The position numbers were made by a program, and so were the translations under genes. Below the pieces are notes generated by a model. That model was not told the origin of the DNA. It did no database searches and saw only the letters and a program-made list of their open reading frames with translations. DNA of 5,273 bases, taken from contig CABQCA010000158.1 of assembly GCA_902462525.1 (NCBI GenBank), positions 1 to 5,273 of the forward strand. The letters are read 5' to 3'. Of this stretch, positions 1 to 5,273 are shown in pieces. This stretch comes from an uncultured Porphyromonadaceae bacterium (GTDB lineage: Bacteria > Bacteroidota > Bacteroidia > Bacteroidales > Muribaculaceae). How positions within the stretch are numbered: position 1 is the first letter of the stretch; each line of letters starts with the position of its first letter.

Positions 1-51
1 GCTGACGGGTGTGATTATTTTTTTTAGTTTTATTATTTTTCATGATAATAG

Positions 52-408
52 ATGAGGAAAGATTTTAAAGAATTGCTGGTGTGGCAATATGCTCACCAGA
101 TGACTCTTGAGGTATACCGTATTACCCGTCGGTTCCCTCAGGAGGAGCGTTTTGGTCTTTCCGATCAGCTCAGAAGAGCTGCAGTATCAGTGGAATCTAA
201 TATTGCAGAAGGTAGTGCAAGAAGTAGCTCTAAAGATTTTCTTCATTTTTTATATATAGCACGTGGGTCACTTTCTGAAGTCGAAGTTCAGCTGCTGATT
301 GCCAAAGACTTGAATTACATTAGCGAAGATGAGTTTCAACAAGTGGAAGAACCGCGTCTTTCATCAATAAAACTCCTTCAGTTATTAATCAAAAAAATAT
401 CAGGATAG
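52..408 (+). CDS. Four-helix-bundle protein (S23/Avd-like, TIGR02436 type)
   Basis: This 118-residue protein matches the small all-helical family first met as ORFs in 23S rRNA intervening sequences of Leptospira and related to the Avd accessory protein of diversity-generating retroelements. Visible family marks are F-x-x-L-x-V-W-Q near residues 5-12, a Y-R-I-T-x-x-FP-x-E-E segment at 22-32, the hallmark QLRRAAVSVESNIAEG at 39-54, and the GSLSE segment at 72-76. Length is normal for the family and no signal peptide or membrane segment is seen. A TAG stop lies directly before ATG 52, so this is the only long start. The biochemical role is unknown; members form pentameric barrels and may bind nucleic acid. 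The gene is visibly richer in A and T and in AAA/GAA/ATT-type codons than ychF downstream, which fits recent acquisition (inference). No 23S rRNA or reverse transcriptase is present here. Family assignment is firm, function is not. Confidence 0.9.
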   Translation: MRKDFKELLVWQYAHQMTLEVYRITRRFPQEERFGLSDQLRRAAVSVESNIAEGSARSSSKDFLHFLYIARGSLSEVEVQLLIAKDLNYISEDEFQQVEEPRLSSIKLLQLLIKKISG

Positions 409-448
409 GCGATTCGGCTCAAAGAGCTGATAGCTTAATGGCATAAAA

Positions 449-480
449 AGCCTGTTAGCTTGTCGGCTTGTCAGCTTGTC
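449..480. repeat. Tandem 8-bp repeat (AGCTTGTC type)
   Basis: In the 91-bp spacer between the four-helix-bundle gene and ychF the octamer AGCTTGTC is repeated head to tail. The units are AGCCTGTT (449-456, degenerate), AGCTTGTC (457-464), GGCTTGTC (465-472) and AGCTTGTC (473-480), followed by a partial TGCC. The units are direct, not inverted, so they do not make a hairpin, and no spacer sequences separate them as in CRISPR. The rest of the spacer holds short self-complementary pieces (GCTC-AAA-GAGC near 419-429) but no T-tract terminator. From memory, similar short tandem repeats occur beside this gene family in Bacteroidetes; that association is not shown by this window alone. Confidence 0.8.
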
Positions 481-499
481 TGCCTAAATATTAAAAAAG

Positions 500-1603
500 A
501 TGTCGTTACAATGTGGAATCGTTGGACTGCCCAATGTGGGTAAGTCGACACTGTTTAATTGTCTCTCCAATGCCAAGGCCCAGTCGGCCAATTTTCCTTT
601 CTGCACCATTGAGCCTAATGTGGGTGTCATCACGGTGCCCGACGACCGTCTCACACGCCTTGTCGAGATGTGCAATCCCCGCTCCATTGTGCCGGCGACG
701 GTAGAAATCGTCGATATCGCCGGTCTTGTCAAGGGCGCCTCGAAAGGTGAGGGCCTGGGCAATAAATTCCTTGCCAATATCCGCGAGACCGATGCCATTA
801 TCCATGTGCTCCGCTGCTTCGACGACGATAATATAACCCATGTCGACGGCTCGGTAAATCCAGTGCGCGACAAGGAGATAATCGACTATGAGCTTCAGCT
901 CAAGGATCTCGAGACTGTGGAGTCGCGCATAGCCAAGACGCAGAAGCAGGCTCAGACCGGCGGCGACAAGGTTGCCAAGATGCAGTACGGTGTGTTGGTA
1001 CGCATCAAGGAAGCCCTCGAAAAGGGGCTGCCGGCCCGTTCGGTGACTTTCGACACTGTCGATGAGGAAAAATATGTGCGCGAACTGTTCCTGCTTACCT
1101 CTAAGCCGGTGCTCTACGTCTGCAATGTCGACGACGACTCAGCCGCCAACGGCAACGCCTATGTAGATGCAGTCCGCGATGCCATCAAGAACGAGGGCGC
1201 TCAGTTGCTTGTGCTTGCCGCACGCACCGAGAGTGAAATTGCCGAACTCGACACATGGGAAGAACGTCAGGAATTCCTTGCCGAGATAGGGCTTTCGGAG
1301 TCGGGCGTGTCGCGCCTTATCCGTGCAGCCTATGCTCTGCTGGATCTTCAGACATTCTTTACAGCCGGCTCCGACGAGGTCCGTGCCTGGACATTTATCC
1401 GCGGTTCGAAGGCTCCTAAATGCGCCGGTATCATTCACACCGACTTCGAGAAAGGCTTTATCCGCGCTGAGGTCATAAAATACGACGACTATGTGACTCT
1501 CGGCGGCGAAACGGCAGTACGCGAAGCCGGCAAAATGGCTGTCGAAGGCAAGGACTATGTTGTTTGCGACGGCGATATAATGCACTTCCGTTTCAACGTG
1601 TGA
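500..1603 (+). CDS. ychF: Redox/ribosome-associated P-loop ATPase YchF (OLA1 family)
   Basis: The 367-residue product is close to the E. coli YchF length (363). YchF is an Obg-related TRAFAC ATPase that binds ribosomes and modulates translation and stress responses in the cytoplasm. Seen here: Walker A GLPNVGKST at residues 9-17; switch region with NFPFCTIEPNVG at 31-42; G3 DIAGLVKGASKGEGLG at 72-87, with a hydrophobic residue where Ras has the catalytic Gln (the HAS-NTPase trait); His114 in NITHVDG, the position of the catalytic His known in E. coli YchF; a charged helical (A) domain around 125-200; base-recognition motif NVDD at 209-212; and a C-terminal TGS domain from about 281 to 364 ending in GDIMHFRFNV. 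ATG 500 begins the canonical MSLQCGIVGLPN and is preceded by an A-rich leader instead of a Shine-Dalgarno site. It is probably transcribed alone; I could not fix a promoter. Confidence 0.97.
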   Translation: MSLQCGIVGLPNVGKSTLFNCLSNAKAQSANFPFCTIEPNVGVITVPDDRLTRLVEMCNPRSIVPATVEIVDIAGLVKGASKGEGLGNKFLANIRETDAIIHVLRCFDDDNITHVDGSVNPVRDKEIIDYELQLKDLETVESRIAKTQKQAQTGGDKVAKMQYGVLVRIKEALEKGLPARSVTFDTVDEEKYVRELFLLTSKPVLYVCNVDDDSAANGNAYVDAVRDAIKNEGAQLLVLAARTESEIAELDTWEERQEFLAEIGLSESGVSRLIRAAYALLDLQTFFTAGSDEVRAWTFIRGSKAPKCAGIIHTDFEKGFIRAEVIKYDDYVTLGGETAVREAGKMAVEGKDYVVCDGDIMHFRFNV

Positions 1604-1605
1604 TA

Positions 1606-1629
1606 TCAACTTTCGCAAGCTCAAGTTGA
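1606..1629. repeat. Short perfect hairpin just after ychF
   Basis: TCAACTT (1606-1612) and AAGTTGA (1623-1629) are perfect complements around a 10-nt loop, starting 3 bp after the ychF stop. There is no following T run, so this is not a good intrinsic terminator. It may help end or stabilise the ychF 3' end, or may be the outer part of the larger palindromic element that fills this spacer. Confidence 0.5.
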
Positions 1630-1761
1630 AGTGAATAAGGTGAAAAGTGAAAATCAGGTTTCACCTGAGTGAAAATAATAGAAATATTCACAAAACCATT
1701 TTCTTCACCTTTCACCCTTCACCTTTCACTTTCAATTCGCAGCAAGTAGGAAATTTGCGAA
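1612..1761. repeat. Imperfect palindromic intergenic element (REP/MITE-like)
   Basis: Most of the 226-bp spacer between ychF and the rubrerythrin gene is one imperfect inverted repeat. The outer ends are TTCGCAA (1612-1618) and its exact complement TTGCGAA (1755-1761). The inner arms are 1626-1653 (TTGAA, GTGAA, AGGTGAA, AGTGAAA in order) and 1710-1735, whose complement reads TTGAAAGTGAAAGGTGAAGG and onward, with small gaps. The centre holds a second perfect hairpin, TCAGGT-TTC-ACCTGA (1654-1668). The element encodes nothing and I see no target-site duplication. It could be a non-autonomous mobile repeat, a REP-like RNA-stabilising structure or a structured transcript end; the sequence does not decide. 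The rest of the spacer (1762-1829) is AT-rich leader for the next gene. Confidence 0.6.
1703..1730. repeat. Tandem 7-bp repeat (YTTCACC)
   Basis: Four head-to-tail heptamers, CTTCACC (1703-1709), TTTCACC (1710-1716), CTTCACC (1717-1723) and TTTCACT (1724-1730), form the right arm of the intergenic palindrome. Two matching heptamers in the opposite orientation, GGTGAAA (1639-1645) and AGTGAAA (1646-1652), sit in the left arm. The unit length rules out CRISPR. Slipped-strand expansion within a palindrome is a likely origin (inference). Confidence 0.75.
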
Positions 1762-1829
1762 GCTTAAATAAACATATTGCTATGGTAAATTGTTAGTTAT
1801 ATTGCAAACGCAAAAAAACTACTATTACT

Positions 1830-2420
1830 ATGGCAACAAAAGATATAAAAGGAACACGCACCGAACGATGTCTTGTAACTGCATATATGGCTGAATCGGC
1901 CGCCTATTCGCGCTACACGTTCTACGCCGCACAGGCCGATAAGGAGAATTACTTTCCCATCGGAGAGGTATTCCGTGAAACGGCGGCAAACGAACTCCGG
2001 CACGCCAAGGTGTTCTTCAAATTCCTTCAGGGCGGTTCCGTGCAGGTTCCTCTCGATGTAGATGCCGGAGTTATCGGTTCCACTGTCGACAATCTGGCGA
2101 CAGCCGCACGCGAAGAAGAATTCGAAGGAGTAAAACTCTATCTGGATTCGGCAAAAATTGCCGAAGAAGAAGGCTTTACCGAAATTGCGTCGCACTTCCG
2201 TGCCATAGCCACGATCGAGGAACGCCACCGTCGCCGTTTTCTGCACTATATGAAGCAGGTTCAGGACGGTACTGTATGGAAGCGCGACCATGAGATAATC
2301 TGGAAATGTCTTGTCTGTGGCTACGAGTACAAAGGCACCACTCCTCCGGATGTATGTCCGGCATGTGACCACCCTTACCAGCATTATATGGCTTTGGATT
2401 ATGTACAAGGTCTTGAATAA
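1830..2420 (+). CDS. rbr: Rubrerythrin
   Basis: The 196-residue protein is a complete rubrerythrin, a cytoplasmic non-haem diiron peroxidase that reduces hydrogen peroxide to water in anaerobes, taking electrons through its rubredoxin-like domain. The N-terminal ferritin-like four-helix domain (about 10-145) carries the expected diiron ligands: Glu22 in the first helix, Glu55 and His58 in the ELRH motif, glutamates around 95-98 in AREEEFEG, and Glu130 and His133 in IEERH. The C-terminal rubredoxin domain (about 155-190) has both iron knuckles, Cys160-x-x-Cys163-Gly and Cys176-Pro-x-Cys179. Length agrees with the classic form (about 190). ATG 1830 gives the normal N-terminus and follows an A-rich leader. 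The gene appears monocistronic, ending in a strong terminator. No OxyR or PerR site could be recognised upstream, and no clear Bacteroides-type -7 element was found. Confidence 0.97.
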   Translation: MATKDIKGTRTERCLVTAYMAESAAYSRYTFYAAQADKENYFPIGEVFRETAANELRHAKVFFKFLQGGSVQVPLDVDAGVIGSTVDNLATAAREEEFEGVKLYLDSAKIAEEEGFTEIASHFRAIATIEERHRRRFLHYMKQVQDGTVWKRDHEIIWKCLVCGYEYKGTTPPDVCPACDHPYQHYMALDYVQGLE

Positions 2421-2444
2421 CCTGTCATCACTCTTAATACTACT

Positions 2445-2474
2445 GTCCGGGAGGTTCGCCTTCCGGACTTTTTT
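2445..2474 (+). terminator. Rho-independent terminator, UUCG tetraloop
   Basis: GTCCGGGAGG (2445-2454) pairs with CCTTCCGGAC (2459-2468) as a 10-bp stem with a single G-T wobble, closed by a TTCG tetraloop and followed by six T (2469-2474). This is a textbook intrinsic terminator for the rubrerythrin transcript, 24 bp after its stop. It lies in the 55-bp gap between convergent genes. On the minus strand the same stem would sit just past the yraN stop, but there it is followed by CAGTAGTATT with no T run, so it should work mainly in the plus direction. Confidence 0.92.
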
Positions 2475-2475
2475 C

Positions 2476-2850
2476 TTATCGGTAGGTGCGGATTGGCGGA
2501 TCGAATGCGTCGGGAAGGTGCTCGATGCGGTAGTTGTCGGGAGTGCCGTTGACAGCGAAGAGATCGAAGCGGGGAAACTGGCGTAGTTCCGGATGCATGG
2601 CGAGGTATGTCTGGGCGGCTCGGACGATGTTTGCAATTTTTTTTCTGTCGACGGCATCGAGGGGGTCTTCGTCCATTGCGGTGCGTGTTTTTACTTCTGC
2701 GAAAACAATGGTCTGCGCGTTCATTGCCACAATGTCGATTTCGTGGTGCCCCTGATGCCAGTTTCGTTCGGCAATAGCCCAGCCCTGTTCTGTGAGGAGG
2801 TCGCAGGCGAGCTGCTCGCCCCAGGAACCAAGGTCGTTGTGCCGTGCCAT
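2476..2850 (-). CDS. yraN: YraN/UPF0102 family nuclease-fold protein
   Basis: This 124-residue protein has the normal length of the UPF0102 (YraN) family, which adopts a PD-(D/E)XK/Holliday-junction-resolvase-like fold; its cellular role remains poorly defined. Visible signature positions are the N-terminal G-x-x-GE (Gly8-Glu12), the LLTEQGW helix end at 18-24, the active-site-like E37-I-D39 in HEIDIVA, and E52-V-K54 in VFAEVKTR, followed by the family's R-K-x-x-I helix near 69-73 and RFDLFAV at 94-100. All candidate catalytic residues are present, so a metal-dependent nuclease activity is possible but unproven. The ATG lies 4 bp after the trkH stop (TGA AACT ATG), so it is very probably the last gene of the trkA-trkH-yraN operon. 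The TAA stop abuts the terminator region of the convergent rubrerythrin gene. Confidence 0.93.
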   Translation of the reverse strand: MARHNDLGSWGEQLACDLLTEQGWAIAERNWHQGHHEIDIVAMNAQTIVFAEVKTRTAMDEDPLDAVDRKKIANIVRAAQTYLAMHPELRQFPRFDLFAVNGTPDNYRIEHLPDAFDPPIRTYR

Positions 2851-2854
2851 AGTT

Positions 2855-4339
2855 TCAGCGGCGCCAGAAGGCCGGAGTGAGGATTACGAGAACCGTGAAA
2901 ACTTCGAGTCGGCCGGTGAGCATGAGGAAGGATAGAATCCATTTCGCTGCATTGGGCAGAATGTCGTAGGAGCCCCCGAAACCTGTTATGCCGGCGCCAA
3001 GGCCGGTGTTCGACAGACAGGAGAATGAGGAGAAAAACGAGTCGATGATAGGTACGCCGCACGCCGTTAGCGCCAGACCACCGCCGACTACGAGAAGCAT
3101 GTAGATGCAGAGAAAGGCTATCACCTTGTTCACCAGCTCGGTGTTTACCACCCGGTCGTTCACTTTCACCGAAAGGATAGCGTTCGGGTAAAGGCTGCGG
3201 TATAGTTCGTTGTGGGCGTTTTTGAAGAGATAGAGAATACGGTCGATTTTGGCACCGCCGCTTGTACTGCCGGCACATGCTCCGAAAAACATCATGACGA
3301 AAGTCAGCGACAGCACGAAGGGTCCCCATGCCTCGTAGTTGCTTGTGCTGAATCCTGTCGATGTGATGGTCGACACAATCTGGAAGAGAGGATCAACCAC
3401 TGCCTGTTCCCAGTTTTCTGCCTGATGCCGTATGAGAATAGTGGCGCTGAACAGCACAAGCATCAGAGCTATAATGCCGACGTAGGTCCGGAAAACATCG
3501 TTGTGGCGCAGAGAGTTGAAGTTGCCGCGCAGACATTTGTAGATGAGACCGAAATTCACGCCGCCCAAAAACATGAAAACTATGAGCACCAGCTTGATGT
3601 AGAGAGAGTCGGTCCAGGCGGCTATGCCGTCTTCGTGGGTCGAGTAACCGCCTGTGGATATGGCTCCGAAAGCATGGCACACACTGTCGAAAAGATTCAT
3701 CGGGCCGGCCCACAGTAGCAGTATGAGGGCAATTGTAAGGCCGGTATAGATGAGCCACAGGCTTTTTGCCGTCTGGCTGATACGCGGCTGTATTTTGTCG
3801 TGGGTTATGCCGGTCACTTCGGCATTGAACATCTGCATGCCCCCCGAATGGTTCAGCATGGGAATTACGGCGAGTGTGAACAGAATGATACCCATGCCGC
3901 CTATCCACTGCATAAGAGCCCTCCACAAGTGCACTCCGTGGCTCATGCCTTCGATGCTGTCGAGCACCGATGCTCCCGTTGTGGTGAAGCCCGACATGGC
4001 TTCGAAGAATGCATCGGGGACGTTTACTGCTTTGGAACATAGCAAGAATGGTGCCATGCCGAAAATCGAGAACACTACCCATACCAGAGCGGTGAGGAGG
4101 TAGCCTTCGCGTTTTCCCATGTGCGAGCTTGTCGGAGCCGCAAAGCGGGCCATCGAACCGCCGACGGCGAGTGTTGCGGCAGCCGATACGGCGAAAGCAA
4201 ACCAGTCGGATTCGCCGTAGCTCACACACGTGAATGTGGGCACCAGCAGGAACACACCCTCGATCAGAAGCAGCCAGCCGACGATCCGGCAGAGAAGCCT
4301 CCAGTTGATGAAGTGTTTTTGAAACAGACGGATATGCAT
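2855..4339 (-). CDS. trkH: TrkH family potassium uptake membrane subunit
   Basis: The 494-residue protein is the pore-forming subunit of the Trk potassium uptake system in the inner membrane (family length about 480-500). It is strongly hydrophobic throughout, with the four repeated membrane-pore-membrane units of the SKT superfamily. The four selectivity-filter loops are visible and each keeps its key glycine: FTTTGAS at 118-124, AISTGGYS at 226-233, ITSTGFS at 325-331 and LSNTGLG at 442-448. The conserved GACAGSTSGGAKIDR stretch (353-367), the gating-loop and cytoplasmic region, and the C-terminal LTGRLEVFTVLVIL with a basic end (WRR) are also present. The ATG lies 3 bp after the true trkA stop (TGA AAA ATG), pointing to translational coupling with its gating partner TrkA. 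No truncation or frameshift is seen. Confidence 0.96.
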   Translation of the reverse strand: MHIRLFQKHFINWRLLCRIVGWLLLIEGVFLLVPTFTCVSYGESDWFAFAVSAAATLAVGGSMARFAAPTSSHMGKREGYLLTALVWVVFSIFGMAPFLLCSKAVNVPDAFFEAMSGFTTTGASVLDSIEGMSHGVHLWRALMQWIGGMGIILFTLAVIPMLNHSGGMQMFNAEVTGITHDKIQPRISQTAKSLWLIYTGLTIALILLLWAGPMNLFDSVCHAFGAISTGGYSTHEDGIAAWTDSLYIKLVLIVFMFLGGVNFGLIYKCLRGNFNSLRHNDVFRTYVGIIALMLVLFSATILIRHQAENWEQAVVDPLFQIVSTITSTGFSTSNYEAWGPFVLSLTFVMMFFGACAGSTSGGAKIDRILYLFKNAHNELYRSLYPNAILSVKVNDRVVNTELVNKVIAFLCIYMLLVVGGGLALTACGVPIIDSFFSSFSCLSNTGLGAGITGFGGSYDILPNAAKWILSFLMLTGRLEVFTVLVILTPAFWRR

Positions 4340-4342
4340 TTT

Positions 4343-5273
4343 TCAGTTGAAGAGTTTCTCGACCTTGTGGAGTGCTCCTGAAAGGCAGAAAACCAGCACG
4401 TGGTCGCCGGCACGGAGCACCGTGTTGCCGGTGATGAGCATGCCTTCATCGTCGCGGCCAGAGCGAGGCACTTCGATGTCGAGGAGTCGGCGTCGAGCAA
4501 CAGCTGGAAAATGGTGCTCGATGCGAGCAGTTTTTTGTTTACCACAGTGCCGATGTTAAGGTTTTCGGCCTGCGAAATGAACTGTATGTTCTCAACATCG
4601 GCGACAGTCTTCTTGATGCCCATTTCTTTTGCTGTCAGGCATGTGAAGATATTTGTCTCCGAACTGTCGGTTAGGGCCACAAAAGCGTCCATGTCGGCGA
4701 TGCCTATATCGGCGAGGAGGTCGGCGTCGCGTGCGTCGCCGTGTATGATTTCGCAGTCGGGACATTTTTGCGGCAGTTTGCGGCAGATTTCGATGTCGTT
4801 CTCCACTATTTTGAATTTAAAACGGCTTCCGGCGAGATTCACCAGACGGATAGCGATTTTGGAACCTCCCATGACGAGCACTTTCTTAATTTTGTGCTCC
4901 GTTTTTCCGGTGAGCACCAGCAGGTCGTCGATATGGTCGCGGGTAGTGGTGAAGTAGACAATATCGCCGGCCTCGATACGGTCGTCGCCGCGAGGGATGA
5001 TGGTTTCGTGGTTGCGTTTTATGGCAGAAACGTGGAAGTGGCGGTTGGTGAAAGCGAAATCCTTGAGTTTCATGCCGGTTATCGGAGCGAGTTGCCGTAT
5101 TTTGACACCGGCGAGGATTATGGCGCCGTTGTGAAGCTCGAACCAGTTCCTGATCCACGAGCGGCTGAGTGCGGTGATGATTTCCTCGGCGGCTACGTGT
5201 TCGGGATAGATGACATTGTCAACCCCCATGTGCTTCACGTGTTCGGTGTTTGCCGGATTCATGAAATCGTAGG
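4343..5273 (-). CDS. trkA: TrkA potassium uptake regulator, 5' end outside window, internally frameshifted
   Basis: This is the C-terminal two-thirds of TrkA, the cytosolic NAD(H)-binding RCK subunit that gates TrkH. The reading frame is open to the window edge, so the first RCK_N domain (about 110 residues of about 450) lies beyond 5273. Numbering from the Met at 5262: end of RCK_N-1 (1-35), first TrkA_C domain (about 45-115, with IIPRGDDRIEAGD at 88-100), then the second RCK_N domain with its glycine-rich loop VLVMGGSKIA (128-137) and acidic strand end ENDIE (154-158), running to LLLDAD (254-259). After about 4456 homology jumps to another frame: RDDEGMLITGNTVLRAGDHV and on to KVEKLFN, with a TGA at 4345-4343. 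The unshifted frame instead gives a serine-rich unrelated tail ending at 4264 inside trkH. The second TrkA_C domain also lacks its first half. The copy is therefore either a damaged gene or a sequencing or assembly error. Confidence 0.9.
4450..4470 (-). other. Frameshift / probable deletion junction in trkA
   Basis: Reading the minus strand, the upstream frame is convincingly TrkA through SSTSKCLALA, whose last Ala codon is 4458-4456, and the downstream frame is convincingly TrkA from RDDEGM, whose Arg codon is 4456-4454. The downstream piece aligns residue for residue with the C-terminal half of the first TrkA_C copy in the same protein (RNHETIIPRGDDRIEAGD against RDDEGMLITGNTVLRAGD). About 28-35 residues that precede this in copy one have no counterpart here. 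A deletion of about 100 bp that is not a multiple of three explains both the missing segment and the frame change. The exact breakpoint cannot be fixed because of short GC-rich similarity around it. Confidence 0.75.

Noticed and set aside
16..51. Promoter or upstream terminator before the four-helix-bundle gene
   Set aside because: The T-rich tract (18-25) and TATTTTTC (34-41) are suggestive, but there is no stem for a terminator in the visible 51 bases and no matching -33 element.
52..408. Diversity-generating retroelement (Avd component)
   Set aside because: No reverse transcriptase, template repeat or variable repeat is visible in the window; only the distant fold relationship supports it.
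449..480. CRISPR array
   Set aside because: Units are 8 bp and contiguous without spacers, and no cas gene is nearby.
1139..1624. Minus-strand open frame of 161 codons under the 3' half of ychF
   Set aside because: It is antisense to the conserved YchF TGS region and has no family resemblance of its own.
1606..1629. Hairpin after ychF as an intrinsic terminator
   Set aside because: The stem is only 7 bp with a 10-nt loop and has no following T tract; kept only as a repeat.
1754..1804. Bacteroides-type promoter (TTTG ... TAnnTTTG) for rubrerythrin
   Set aside because: A TTTG occurs at 1754-1757, but no good TAnnTTTG lies at the right distance; the nearest candidates (around 1774-1781 and 1797-1804) miss two or more consensus bases.
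1797..2657. Long open frame on the minus strand (286 codons) across the rubrerythrin gene
   Set aside because: It is antisense to a clear rubrerythrin and part of yraN, contains no recognisable domain and has low-complexity serine/threonine-rich composition. It is a shadow.
3393..4229. Open frame of 278 codons on the minus strand inside trkH
   Set aside because: It is an out-of-frame reading of trkH, rich in Arg and His with no membrane segments or motifs; the TrkH frame shows all four pore loops.

Overview
The window looks like chromosomal DNA of a Bacteroidota bacterium, most likely the order Bacteroidales (a Bacteroides, Prevotella or Muribaculaceae relative). The evidence is protein style (the YchF, rubrerythrin, TrkH and TrkA sequences resemble that group), moderately GC-rich housekeeping genes between AT-rich intergenic stretches, and A-rich leaders without Shine-Dalgarno motifs before the start codons. 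The assignment is inferred from remembered family sequences, not from a search.

Layout. Plus strand: a small four-helix-bundle (S23/Avd-like) gene at 52-408; a spacer holding an 8-bp tandem repeat (449-480); the translation-associated P-loop ATPase gene ychF (500-1603); a 226-bp spacer dominated by an imperfect palindrome built on TTCACC/GGTGAA heptamers (1612-1761); and a rubrerythrin gene (1830-2420). A strong UUCG-loop terminator (2445-2474) ends that half. Minus strand, converging on it: an operon reading right to left with the C-terminal part of trkA (5273 to 4343, beginning outside the window), trkH (4339-2855) and the YraN/UPF0102 gene (2850-2476). The three genes are separated by only 3-4 bp.

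How the genes fit together. TrkA (cytosolic NAD-binding RCK gate) and TrkH (membrane pore) form one potassium uptake system, and YraN is a co-transcribed nuclease-fold protein of unclear role. Rubrerythrin reduces peroxide in anaerobes. YchF acts on ribosome or stress physiology. No functional link between the plus-strand genes is visible.

Most notable observations: (1) trkA is broken near its 3' end. The frame shifts at about 4456, and the second TrkA_C domain lacks its first half, which points to an out-of-frame deletion of roughly 100 bp, or to an assembly error. (2) The ychF-rubrerythrin spacer is a roughly 150-bp palindromic repeat element bounded by TTCGCAA/TTGCGAA. (3) The four-helix-bundle gene is followed by a tandem octamer repeat. 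I see no CRISPR array, rRNA, tRNA, transposase or clearly novel multi-gene system.
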